Shown here one piece after another: positions 1 through 6,496 of a stretch of 11,496 nucleotides of DNA (the stretch's first letter is position 1; each line of letters starts with the position of its first letter). A program made the translations under genes and the position numbers. The stretch lies in NCBI GenBank assembly GCA_014061035.1, contig JACGMN010000054.1, forward strand, positions 1-11,496, read 5' to 3'. A model generated the notes under the pieces. That model ran no database searches, was not told the origin of the DNA, and saw nothing but the letters and a program-made list of their open reading frames with translations. The stretch comes from Candidatus Methanophagales archaeon. GTDB taxonomy: Archaea > Halobacteriota > Syntropharchaeia > Alkanophagales > Methanospirareceae.

Positions 1-447
1 TTCTGTTTTGACTATATGATATGGCTGAGTGAATGCCATTGTAACCCCCGCTCCTGAAGGCGGACTGGTCTCTTTTATATAAACAACAATTTTCTGCTCG
101 TTTTCAACAATTTTTGTTATCTCTATACTGTACCCGCCTGTGCGGTGACTCCCTTTATACACGGCAATAATAGTATTCTCTGAAAAATTCACGGCCGGCA
201 CTTCAGGTAATGGTACATGCCTTGACATTGTTTTGTTCCATAGTTCTCCCCATTCATTCTGCGAATTTATCACATAATTTTTTCGTTCATCATGCCCACT
301 GTAGTACCCCTTAGAAACAGTCTCAAAACTTATTTGTTTCCTTTCTTGCTCTTCTTGTGGTTGCATCTGAATACAGCCACTGATCAAAATTATCAATATT
401 ATCACTACAGCAATAAACCCGGAAGTCAAAAGATATTTTTGTATCAT
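1..447 (-). CDS. Lipoprotein with PrcB-like C-terminal domain (partial)
   Basis: This gene reads leftward from an ATG at 447 and runs off the left edge, leaving 149 codons without a stop. Residues 1-25 form a lipoprotein signal: a short basic start (MIQKYLL), a hydrophobic stretch, then lipobox LISGC with the lipidated Cys at 25. The mature part begins with a Gln/Glu-rich linker. From about residue 55 it resembles the PrcB C-terminal domain family: a buried-strand pattern around NTIIAVYKGSHRTGGYSIEI, then KETSPPSGAGVTMAFTQPYH, which matches the family's usual 'TGGYSIEI ... ETSPP ... PYHIV' signature. PrcB is a partner of the PrtP protease in Treponema, but many homologues are anchored surface proteins of unknown role. 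The gene lies 24 bases after the peptidase stop, so it is probably co-transcribed with it. The family call is from memory of the signature. Confidence 0.8.
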   Translation of the reverse strand, partial: MIQKYLLTSGFIAVVIILIILISGCIQMQPQEEQERKQISFETVSKGYYSGHDERKNYVINSQNEWGELWNKTMSRHVPLPEVPAVNFSENTIIAVYKGSHRTGGYSIEITKIVENEQKIVVYIKETSPPSGAGVTMAFTQPYHIVKTE

Positions 448-471
448 CTTCTTGTTTATAGTTCTTCGTAT

Positions 472-1641
472 TTATAGTATTTCGAGCTTCTTCTCAAACT
501 TCGTCAAATTCTCACATCCGTTCTTCCGCACGAGTACCATATCCTCCAACCTGACACCGCCAACTTCAGGATAATACAGCCCCGGCTCTATTGTAATCAC
601 ATTCCCTGCCCGCAGCACAGACTTATTCTCATTCCCCTTCTCATTGCTGTTATCTCCGTCCCCGACCTTTGGGTTCTCATGCACATCAAGTCCTACTCCA
701 TGGCCCGTAGAATGAATGAATCCTTTTTTGCCGCCTTTTCTCAGCGTCTCATAACCTCTTTCCTCGAATATATCGCAGACACAATTATGCACCTCTTTGC
801 ATGGCACACCGTCTGTTACAACCCTTAAGGCAGAGTTTTGAGCATCCAGAACCGCTTCGTACATCTCTTTTATCTCTTTTTCCGGTGTACCTTTAACGAC
901 TGTTCTTGTCATATCTGCAAAATATCGTTCTTTTTTCAAACGCGGAAAAATATCTATTATGATCGGTTCACCGGCGAATAGCGGTGTACTACCCGAGAAA
1001 TGAGGGTCGGCAGCGCTTTTCCCGCATGCTACTAACGGCGCTCCACCATCACAGTTGCATCCTGAATCAATCAATGCGTGCTCTATGTATCTCTTCAAAT
1101 CTTCAGTCGTTAAAATCCTGCCATTTCTCGCTAAAACGTTCCTATCCGCCTTCACCTCTACTTCAGATTGTTTTATAACTGTTAGAGCGAGTGCCATTGC
1201 ATTCTCGCATGCTCGTTGTGCCTTTTTCATATACTCTATCTCCTGTTCGTCCTTCATCTCCCGCTCTTTTGTCAATCTCATTTCCTTCATAGGGACTACT
1301 TCTATGCCGCTCTGCCTCAGCCTCTCTGCGGTATATAAATGGAAGTATCGCGGCACTTCAATATTCTCTATCTCTTCTTCTAATAGGACTTTCAAGAGAA
1401 GCTCTTCAAATTTAATGTTTTTACCATAATCAAGTGCAGATCGAATCTCTTCTACACTCGCTTCTCTTTTCGCTCTCTCATAATCCATCTGCGAGACGAT
1501 AATAATACCTTTTTCACATCCACAAAATCCTTTCCCGGGCAAACGGAGATAAATAAAAGGGTCTGAGGATAAAAATTTTGTTGCGTAATACATGTCTGCG
1601 TTATGCATGCTCTCGCTAAGTATTAAAAGAGGTTCCGCCAT
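472..1641 (-). CDS. M24-family metallopeptidase (Xaa-Pro dipeptidase/aminopeptidase type)
   Basis: A 389-residue 'pita-bread' peptidase predicted to remove residues at Xaa-Pro bonds in the cytoplasm; no signal peptide is seen. An N-terminal creatinase-like domain (about 1-125) precedes the catalytic domain (about 130-389). All five dinuclear metal ligands are visible: D230 and D243 (IIIDIF...FADMTRTV), H314 (HSTGHGVGLDVH), E352 (TIEPGLYYPEVGG) and E366 (RLEDMVLV). Supporting histidines H214 (DPHFSG) and H321 are also present, so it should be active. Residues about 326-341 are a polar Gly/Asn/Glu/Lys insertion between the H321 loop and the E352 strand, probably a surface loop. The start at 1641 has no convincing SD. 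The only strong SD and the TATA box lie about 90-120 bases upstream, so the N-terminus may be shortened or disrupted. It heads a two-gene minus-strand unit with the lipoprotein. Confidence 0.93.
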   Translation of the reverse strand: MAEPLLILSESMHNADMYYATKFLSSDPFIYLRLPGKGFCGCEKGIIIVSQMDYERAKREASVEEIRSALDYGKNIKFEELLLKVLLEEEIENIEVPRYFHLYTAERLRQSGIEVVPMKEMRLTKEREMKDEQEIEYMKKAQRACENAMALALTVIKQSEVEVKADRNVLARNGRILTTEDLKRYIEHALIDSGCNCDGGAPLVACGKSAADPHFSGSTPLFAGEPIIIDIFPRLKKERYFADMTRTVVKGTPEKEIKEMYEAVLDAQNSALRVVTDGVPCKEVHNCVCDIFEERGYETLRKGGKKGFIHSTGHGVGLDVHENPKVGDGDNSNEKGNENKSVLRAGNVITIEPGLYYPEVGGVRLEDMVLVRKNGCENLTKFEKKLEIL

Positions 1642-1658
1642 CTTATTTCATCTTATTT

Positions 1659-1724
1659 CTATTCCCAATCTCTCAATAAAATCCTTTGATGTAATGTATT
1701 TAATGTATTTGCCAATTCATTCAT
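1659..1724 (-). other. Short ORF upstream of the peptidase: leader peptide or broken N-terminus
   Basis: A 21-residue ORF starts at the ATG at 1724, seven bases after a good AGGAG site, and begins MNELANTLNTL before stopping at TAG (1661-1659). It is in a different frame from the peptidase, which starts 17 bases further on. In the peptidase frame the same stretch encodes a plausible helical segment (TSKDFIERLGIEIR, 1692-1651) that ends in TGA only two codons before the annotated Met. M24 peptidases commonly carry a short helix just before the 'LLILS...NADMYY' strand. The segment could therefore be an original N-terminus split by a frameshift and a stop, or a small translated leader. The sequence alone does not decide. 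Confidence 0.4.
1693..1710. repeat. Perfect 2 x 9 bp tandem duplication
   Basis: The nonamer AATGTATTT occurs twice head to tail on the plus strand. It lies inside the short ORF upstream of the peptidase, where it encodes the repeated tripeptide NTL NTL. Its length is a multiple of three, so it does not itself cause the frame break. Confidence 0.8.
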
Positions 1725-1731
1725 TTCATAT

Positions 1732-1736
1732 CTCCT
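1732..1736 (-). promoter_or_regulatory. Strong Shine-Dalgarno site upstream of the peptidase region
   Basis: AGGAG on the minus strand lies seven bases before the ATG at 1724, ideal spacing for that start. It is about 90 bases from the peptidase ATG at 1641, which has only an A-rich, SD-poor leader. Together with the TATA box it argues that translation was originally meant to begin near 1724. Confidence 0.6.
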
Positions 1737-1753
1737 GTAACATATTGACTTCG

Positions 1754-1765
1754 ATTATATATACC
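1754..1765 (-). promoter_or_regulatory. Archaeal TATA box for the peptidase/lipoprotein unit
   Basis: On the minus strand the sequence reads GGTATATATAAT, preceded by a purine-rich AAAGTTAA stretch. With the usual archaeal spacing of about 25-27 bases, transcription would start near 1732-1736. That is just before the AGGAG/ATG at 1724, giving a short leader like that of the plus-strand operon. No second TATA-like element is evident closer to 1641. Confidence 0.6.
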
Positions 1766-1795
1766 TTAACTTTAAGGCACTTGGATTGTGTATGA

Positions 1796-2017
1796 AGTGA
1801 GAAAAAGCTCGGAAGAAATCTTGATGAGGTACTAAGGGCTCTAAAAGCACTACAGACATCTGATGCAAACTGCGTTGCAATGCCTGAGAACTGACCAAAT
1901 AATGAGATGCTGGGGGACAGAATCATCATTCCGCCTGCAAAGGATGAAGAGACTGCCAGCAAGAGAAAGGACGAATACGAATGCTATGACTGGTGGTTCT
2001 GCCTCAAGGAGTTGTAA
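1796..2017 (+). pseudogene. Peroxiredoxin remnant (C-terminal part, interrupted by a stop)
   Basis: Read in the frame of 1796-2017, the conceptual product contains GRNLDEVLRALKALQTSD, then ...MPEN, a TGA stop (1892-1894), then PNNEMLGDRIIIPPAKDE and finally YECYDWWFCLKEL before TAA at 2015. This matches the C-terminal region of archaeal Prx6-type peroxiredoxins, where I recall 'ADWPNNE...IVPPP...CLDWWFC'. The TGA falls exactly where the family has Trp (TGG), so a single G-to-A change explains it. The N-terminal thioredoxin-fold part with the peroxidatic Cys is absent: upstream sequence is the peptidase promoter region. A TGA also precedes the matching segment at 1793-1795. It is therefore a 5'-truncated, interrupted relic that cannot make a working enzyme. 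The family identification rests on motif recall rather than a search. Confidence 0.8.
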
Positions 2018-2067
2018 CGACAAACGCCGAAATCTTTGAAAACGCACGCGAAGATCCAAGAACAAAA

Positions 2068-2086
2068 CCGAAAAGTATATATATAC
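2068..2086 (+). promoter_or_regulatory. BRE/TATA promoter of the hydrogenase operon
   Basis: CCGAAAAG directly followed by TATATATATAC is close to the archaeal BRE plus TATA consensus. The TATA centre near 2080 predicts a transcript start around 2105-2108, about ten bases before the first start codon. This leaves a very short leader with a GGGTGA SD at 2107-2112. No other promoter-like element was seen within the operon, where intergenic gaps are mostly under 12 bases. Confidence 0.75.
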
Positions 2087-2116
2087 CCTACAATTTAGAA
2101 TAAACTGGGTGAACGC

Positions 2117-2410
2117 ATGATGACCATAGAAGCTATAAATATCGTATTGCTGATACTGATGTTCGCGTTTATGCTGGCGGCAATAGTATTAAAAGATGTC
2201 TTGAAGGCGGTACTCTCCCTTGCGGCTGGGAGTGCCGTGCTTTCTATTATATTTTATCTTCTTGCTGCACCGTACGCCGCGGTTTTTGCAATAAGCGTTA
2301 CCGCTGGACTAATAACTGTCTTGTTTGTACTTGTCATCAGCTTGACGAGATACGGAAGTAACGGAGAAGAGAATATAATGAGTAGGGGGGCGACAAAGAA
2401 GGATGAGTAG
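2117..2410 (+). CDS. Half-size NuoJ/MbhD-like membrane subunit
   Basis: A 97-residue protein with three predicted membrane helices (about 6-25, 28-50, 55-77) and a short polar tail. The pattern KDVLKAVLSLAAGSAVLSII followed by APYAAVFAISVTAGLITVLF fits both the N-terminal half of NuoJ/FpoJ and the MbhD (DUF4040) subunit of Mbh-type complexes. In complex I the NuoJ helices form part of the proton path linking the quinone or catalytic region to the antiporter arm. It is the promoter-proximal gene. GGGTGA lies just upstream, and either of two adjacent ATGs (2117, 2120) could be used. It overlaps the next gene by eight bases, so the two halves are probably translationally coupled. The family is clear in outline, but the choice between NuoJ-half and MbhD is not. 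Confidence 0.75.
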   Translation: MMTIEAINIVLLILMFAFMLAAIVLKDVLKAVLSLAAGSAVLSIIFYLLAAPYAAVFAISVTAGLITVLFVLVISLTRYGSNGEENIMSRGATKKDE

Positions 2411-2687
2411 TAAAACGAGTAGTAAAACATTAATAAGTATAATCACTTCATTTGTTTTGTTTTTGATATTTGCCGGTCTTGGATTTTTGCTGATACAAAT
2501 CCCTATCGTTCCGGTAGTTCCGGAATTAGCATTCAGAGAATTATTATGGCACGTCAGAATTTTGGACGTGTTTGTTATTGCTATTCTAATATTCATTGGT
2601 GTGCTTAGCGCTATTGCGATACCAATGGAAACGCAGATAGAAGGAGAATTAGGAGAGAAAGAGATGGAGGGTGGAAATGGTAGTTGA
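2403..2687 (+). CDS. Second half-size NuoJ/MbhE-like membrane subunit
   Basis: A 94-residue protein with two predicted membrane helices (about 10-36 and 54-73). Before the second is an amphipathic segment (ELAFRELLWHVRILDVFVIA) like the 'LD-' entry into the last helix of NuoJ C-terminal halves and MbhE. The C-terminal 20 residues are acidic and soluble. Together with the preceding gene it makes up one NuoJ equivalent, as FpoJ is split in Methanosarcina and as MbhD plus MbhE correspond to NuoJ in Pyrococcus Mbh. Start ATGAGTAG shares eight bases with the previous stop. The 3' end overlaps the NuoK-like gene by 11 bases. The sequence is short and weakly conserved, so the position between J and K carries much of the assignment. 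Confidence 0.65.
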   Translation: MSSKTSSKTLISIITSFVLFLIFAGLGFLLIQIPIVPVVPELAFRELLWHVRILDVFVIAILIFIGVLSAIAIPMETQIEGELGEKEMEGGNGS

Positions 2688-2979
2688 AACTGCTTCGTAT
2701 ATGATAAACGTGTTTGCCGCGATACTACTTTTCTTCCTTGGTATTGCCTGTATACTTACGCAAAGGAATATGATAAAAGCGATTATAGGCTTAGAAATAA
2801 TGTCAAAAGGTGTCTTACTCAGTTTTATTGCCACAGGCATTGGACTGGCTGAGGCTCTGGTGGTTATTCTTATTCTTATAGATGCGGTTCTGGTAGCAGT
2901 AGCGATGTCAATTGTGATAGCGGCATATCGCCATTATGGGTCACTGGATATAGAAAAACTTACGGAGTTGAGGTGGTAG
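2677..2979 (+). CDS. nuoK: NuoK/HyfE/MrpC-like membrane subunit
   Basis: A 100-residue, three-helix NuoK-family protein. I place the start at ATG 2677 rather than the in-frame GTG at 2671, because GGAGG at 2666-2670 abuts the GTG but sits six bases from the ATG. The family signature TQRNMIKAIIGLEIMSKG is present, with membrane Glu at 40 (equivalent to NuoK E36). The third helix reads ALVVILILIDAVLVAVAM. Asp69 occupies the region where NuoK has its second buried Glu (E72), an unusual conservative swap. The AYRHYGSLD ending is typical of NuoK/HyfE proteins. The 'GLEIMSKG' wording is closer to MrpC/HyfE than to bacterial NuoK. In the complex it would sit between J and the antiporter-like L/M subunits on the ion path. 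Confidence 0.88.
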   Translation: MVVETASYMINVFAAILLFFLGIACILTQRNMIKAIIGLEIMSKGVLLSFIATGIGLAEALVVILILIDAVLVAVAMSIVIAAYRHYGSLDIEKLTELRW

Positions 2980-2984
2980 TAAAT

Positions 2985-4958
2985 ATGACTGAAAAGATAG
3001 AAGCAGGAAAAGAGAACCAGAATCTTGAGACCGACCCAGCGGGCGTGATAGGGATTACACTAGCTTGTATATTATTTGTTGTGGCTTTGGCATCTATCGT
3101 CTACGCCGGATTTGCACATAACGTTCCTTTACCAGCCGTGCTGGCAGTCCTTGCAATTACTGTCCCATTCATAGCCATGCTACTCGTTCCTTTAGCCGCG
3201 TTAAGCGGGAGTGGAGCAAGGGCGTGGTTTGCAACCATTTTTGGCGGATTTTCAACCGCGGCACTTACTATCTCGCTATTACCTTACGCTTTAGCTGCGA
3301 GATATCCCGCGGATGTTCTTTTTGAGCTCGAGTGGATACCTGCGGTAGACGTGAAGTTTGGCTTATTCCTTGATACACTTGGTGTGACAGTAGCGATAAT
3401 AGGCGGATTAGTGGGTGCGTTAGCGCTCCTATATTCTACGAGGTTTATGGAGCGTGAAGAAGGCCTTACCAGATATTACTGCATAATGTTGCTTTTCATT
3501 GGAGGAATGATAGGTTTTGGTCTTTCTGATAACTTAATTGCTTTATATTTCTTCTGGGAAATTCTTGGGCTTTGTTCTTTTGCGTTGATAGGTTTTTGGT
3601 TCAAAGATCAGATATCTGCGAAAGCTGGAATGAAAGCATTTGTTGTGACAAGATTTGGAGATATAGGGTTACTTGTTGGATTGTTAGCTTTATTCGTAGG
3701 CTACGGTACGCTTAGCATACAGGCAATAACCGCGGCAGTTATGGTCGAAGGGATTATATTAACAGGTATTCTAATGTTAGCTGGTGGTTGTTTCATACTC
3801 GCAGCAGCAGGTAAGTCAGCACAAGTACCGCTGCATGTCTGGCTACCAGATGCAATGGAGGGTCCTACTACGGTAAGTGCACTCATACACGCTGCTTGCA
3901 TGGTAAACGCGGGCATATATCTTATAGCAAGAACAACACCTATTTTTGTTGATGTTCCTCACTGGCAGACTGCGATTCTTATGATCGGTGCGACAACAGC
4001 CCTTCTTGCTGCAATCCTCGCGACAGTCGAGGTCGATTTCAAGCGTGTTATTGCTTATTGTACAATTTCACAGTTGGGCTATATGATGGCGGCATTGGGT
4101 CTTGTAGGTGGTCTGCTTGCAGGAACTTATCATTTAATGAACCATTCCATGTTTAAGGCGTTGATGTTCCTTTGTGCAGGCTCTGTAATATATGCATTGG
4201 GCGGAACTGTGCACAAACATGCTAATATGCATAAGATAAGAGGAATTGCCAGCATCAAACAAATGCCAATAACAAATATAACCTTCCTTATCGGTCTTCT
4301 TGCACTGATTGGTCTTCCACCATTTGGTGGTTTCTGGAGCAAAGAGATGATTCTCGCAACTGCTGCTCTGGGGAACGGTAGTAGCATAGAACTGATTGCA
4401 TTTGGTGTTCTTGCCGGTACCGCCGTGTTAACGGTTGTGTATTCGGCAAGGATGTACTACTATGTCTTCATGGGGGAGCCGGCGGTAAAAGCGAAAGAGT
4501 CTCCGGCAGTTATAACTATTCCGCTTATCATTTTAGCTGCCGCAACCACGGTCTCATGGCTCTATATAGACGCGTTTACTAAATCTATGCATGCGCTTTT
4601 ACCTGAATTCATACCGCACATAAGCATACCGGGTTTAATACATAAAACCTTCATCTATGAGGCGTTTATCAGCCCTATTATTATCGCCACTGTGATATGT
4701 CTGCTTTCCGGTTATTTAGTATTTACTATAAGAGAAAGGATTTATGCAATGGTTCCTGCATTGTTAAAGGAGATAATAGCCAGAAAATACGGGTTTGATG
4801 ATTTATACAAAGGAGTCTTTGTGAAGGCATACTTTTCGTGGTCAGGGAGCTTTAGGAAGCTGCAGACTGGCGATCTTAATTACAACGTGATGGGTGTTGT
4901 GCTCGCCTTCGTCATCATCACTATAATGACAGTAGCACTTATAAGGGGGGGGATATGA
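2985..4958 (+). CDS. nuoL: NuoL-like antiporter subunit
   Basis: An antiporter-type ion-translocating subunit of 657 residues. ATG 2985 is preferred over the GTG at 2973 because GAGGTGG (2970-2976) is eight bases upstream of it. Visible key sites, numbered from this start, are the TM5 Glu192 (YFFWEILGLCSF), the broken-helix TM7 Lys277 (AAGKSAQVPLHVWLPDAMEG) with His284, and the TM12 Lys453 (PPFGGFWSKEM). The VPLHVWLPDAMEGPTTVSAL stretch is diagnostic of NuoL rather than M or N. The C-terminal region (ARKYGFDDLYKGVF ... RKLQTGDLNYNVMG) matches the NuoL end that forms the long lateral helix and final membrane helix. A polar N-terminal extension of about 18 residues precedes the first helix. The gene ends in a run of eight G (4945-4952) that also serves as the SD region for the next gene. 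Confidence 0.95.
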   Translation: MTEKIEAGKENQNLETDPAGVIGITLACILFVVALASIVYAGFAHNVPLPAVLAVLAITVPFIAMLLVPLAALSGSGARAWFATIFGGFSTAALTISLLPYALAARYPADVLFELEWIPAVDVKFGLFLDTLGVTVAIIGGLVGALALLYSTRFMEREEGLTRYYCIMLLFIGGMIGFGLSDNLIALYFFWEILGLCSFALIGFWFKDQISAKAGMKAFVVTRFGDIGLLVGLLALFVGYGTLSIQAITAAVMVEGIILTGILMLAGGCFILAAAGKSAQVPLHVWLPDAMEGPTTVSALIHAACMVNAGIYLIARTTPIFVDVPHWQTAILMIGATTALLAAILATVEVDFKRVIAYCTISQLGYMMAALGLVGGLLAGTYHLMNHSMFKALMFLCAGSVIYALGGTVHKHANMHKIRGIASIKQMPITNITFLIGLLALIGLPPFGGFWSKEMILATAALGNGSSIELIAFGVLAGTAVLTVVYSARMYYYVFMGEPAVKAKESPAVITIPLIILAAATTVSWLYIDAFTKSMHALLPEFIPHISIPGLIHKTFIYEAFISPIIIATVICLLSGYLVFTIRERIYAMVPALLKEIIARKYGFDDLYKGVFVKAYFSWSGSFRKLQTGDLNYNVMGVVLAFVIITIMTVALIRGGI

Positions 4959-4963
4959 TATAA

Positions 4964-6487
4964 ATGGGATTTGAAGCAATAGCGCCTTTTCTTATCCTAT
5001 TCATAGGGATATTTGCAGCCTACTTTGCATGTAGGGTAGGAGCGAAGAGAGATAATCCGTATATAGGTGGTTATGTAACTGCTGCTTTCTTTGCAATAAC
5101 TCTTTATTCGGTCTATTTACTCTGGATACAGAGGGACTTGTTCCCTATTGAATTTGGTTTAATTGAGGGTTTGACGCACTTAAGAGTAGATGCACTCAGT
5201 CTGCTTCTTGCTTTCGTTGTGCTTACAATGGGTTTCCTTGTAAGTATATACTCCATAAAATACATGGACAGGGATACAAGGCTGGAAGTATACTACCCGC
5301 TCTTGCTTTCTCTCGCGGCTGGATCGATAGGCATAGGTTTTGCTGCTGATATGTTCAGTTTATACGTCTTCTTCGAGTTAATGGCTATCTCCTCGTATGT
5401 TTTAGTAGCTTTTAGAGTGAGGCAGCGGGAGACGGTAGAGGCAGGCTTTAAGTATATCATATTAAGCGGTATAGGTTCGTTAATAGCAATATTTGGTATT
5501 TCTATCGTCTTTGCACAGACCGGAGGGCAGCTCGACTTTGTTATTGTGCGTGAAGCACTTGCAGGACTGACCGGTGCTTCACTATATGCAGCTTATGTCG
5601 CAGTTTTCATGATCATTATTGGTTTCGGTGTGAAAGTATCAATAGTACCGCTGCATACCTGGCTTCCTGACGCTTATCCTGCTGCTCCTGTGGCGATAAC
5701 CGCAATGCTTGCTATTAAACCCGGGTTAGTAGCGCTTATAAAATGTATATCTGTCTTTCCACCAGAACAAATACCTTACGGGCTCATTCTCGCGATATTC
5801 GCTGTTATAACGATGTTTACTGCGAATTTCATGGCGTTGATGCAGAGGAACCTGAAGAGACTTCTTGCTTATTCAAGCATAGCACATGCAGGATATATGC
5901 TACTGGGAATAGGTCTTGGTCTTCAATATGGCGTATTAATAGGTCTTACTGGTGGATTGTTCCATATAATGACGCATGCATTCATGAAGGGGCTGGCTTT
6001 CCTCTGTGCTGGAGCGATAATTTATACTCTCGCAAAGAAGATAGGTGAGCGGAAATCAGCGGATTTGGATGAGATACGTGGAATAGGACATTATATGCCT
6101 ATTACATGCCTTTCATTATCAATAACTGGTTTAGCGTTATCAGGCGCTCCTCCTTTGAGTGGTTTCATGAGTGAGTGGTTAATATTTAGAGCAGGTCTGG
6201 AAGTAATGCCGGTAATAGGTGCGTGGGGGTTATTCTTCGCGTCCGCCGCAATTTTAAACAGCTTTTTGTCATTAGGTTATTATTTACCACTAATAAGAAC
6301 TTTGTTCCTTACACCGACAGAGGAAAAGAAATTTGAGGGTATACGGGAAGTCTCCGGTGTAATTTTAATACCCATACTCATAATGGTCGCTATAACTGTA
6401 TTGTTGGGGATATTCCCACAGATGGGATTGGAGATAGCGCATCCGGCAGCAGAAATGTTGTATGAAATAAGCGGAGGAGGGAGGTAA
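4964..6487 (+). CDS. NuoM/HyfB/MrpD-like antiporter subunit
   Basis: A second antiporter-type subunit of 507 residues with about 14 membrane helices. Conserved ion-path residues are TM5 Glu138 (YVFFELMAISSYVL), TM7 Lys224 (GVKVSIVPLHTWLPDAYPAA), TM8 Lys252 (AMLAIKPGLVALIK) and His337/Lys342 (HIMTHAFMKGLAFL). The TM12 acidic residue Glu404 sits in PPLSGFMSEWLIF. Glu in TM12 is the NuoM/HyfB pattern, whereas NuoL and NuoN carry Lys. 'PDAYPAAP' is typical of MrpD and hydrogenase-4-type members rather than of Fpo/Nuo N. It is therefore best called a group 4 hydrogenase/Mrp-type M subunit. No third (N-type) antiporter gene follows. It starts five bases after the L stop, with the G-rich end of that gene as SD. 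Confidence 0.88.
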   Translation: MGFEAIAPFLILFIGIFAAYFACRVGAKRDNPYIGGYVTAAFFAITLYSVYLLWIQRDLFPIEFGLIEGLTHLRVDALSLLLAFVVLTMGFLVSIYSIKYMDRDTRLEVYYPLLLSLAAGSIGIGFAADMFSLYVFFELMAISSYVLVAFRVRQRETVEAGFKYIILSGIGSLIAIFGISIVFAQTGGQLDFVIVREALAGLTGASLYAAYVAVFMIIIGFGVKVSIVPLHTWLPDAYPAAPVAITAMLAIKPGLVALIKCISVFPPEQIPYGLILAIFAVITMFTANFMALMQRNLKRLLAYSSIAHAGYMLLGIGLGLQYGVLIGLTGGLFHIMTHAFMKGLAFLCAGAIIYTLAKKIGERKSADLDEIRGIGHYMPITCLSLSITGLALSGAPPLSGFMSEWLIFRAGLEVMPVIGAWGLFFASAAILNSFLSLGYYLPLIRTLFLTPTEEKKFEGIREVSGVILIPILIMVAITVLLGIFPQMGLEIAHPAAEMLYEISGGGR

Positions 6488-6496
6488 TAAAATAAG

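Noticed and set aside
292..1429. Several plus-strand ORFs across the peptidase and lipoprotein genes
   Set aside because: They are antisense shadows of genes with clear domain motifs on the minus strand.
1651..1716. Extending the peptidase upstream through the TGA at 1648-1650
   Set aside because: It needs stop readthrough and has no start codon in that frame; kept only as a possible broken N-terminus.
1892..1894. The in-frame TGA of the peroxiredoxin remnant as selenocysteine or recoded Trp
   Set aside because: The family has Trp rather than Cys here, the N-terminal half of the gene is missing, and TGA is the normal stop of several intact genes in this window.
1642..2116. tRNA, CRISPR or insertion-sequence ends in the largest non-coding stretch
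   Set aside because: No cloverleaf, regularly spaced repeats or terminal inverted repeats were seen; the stretch is explained by two promoters and a pseudogene.
5743..6048. A 101-codon plus-strand ORF inside the NuoM-like gene
   Set aside because: Out-of-frame overlap with a strongly conserved membrane protein; its composition shows no domain pattern.
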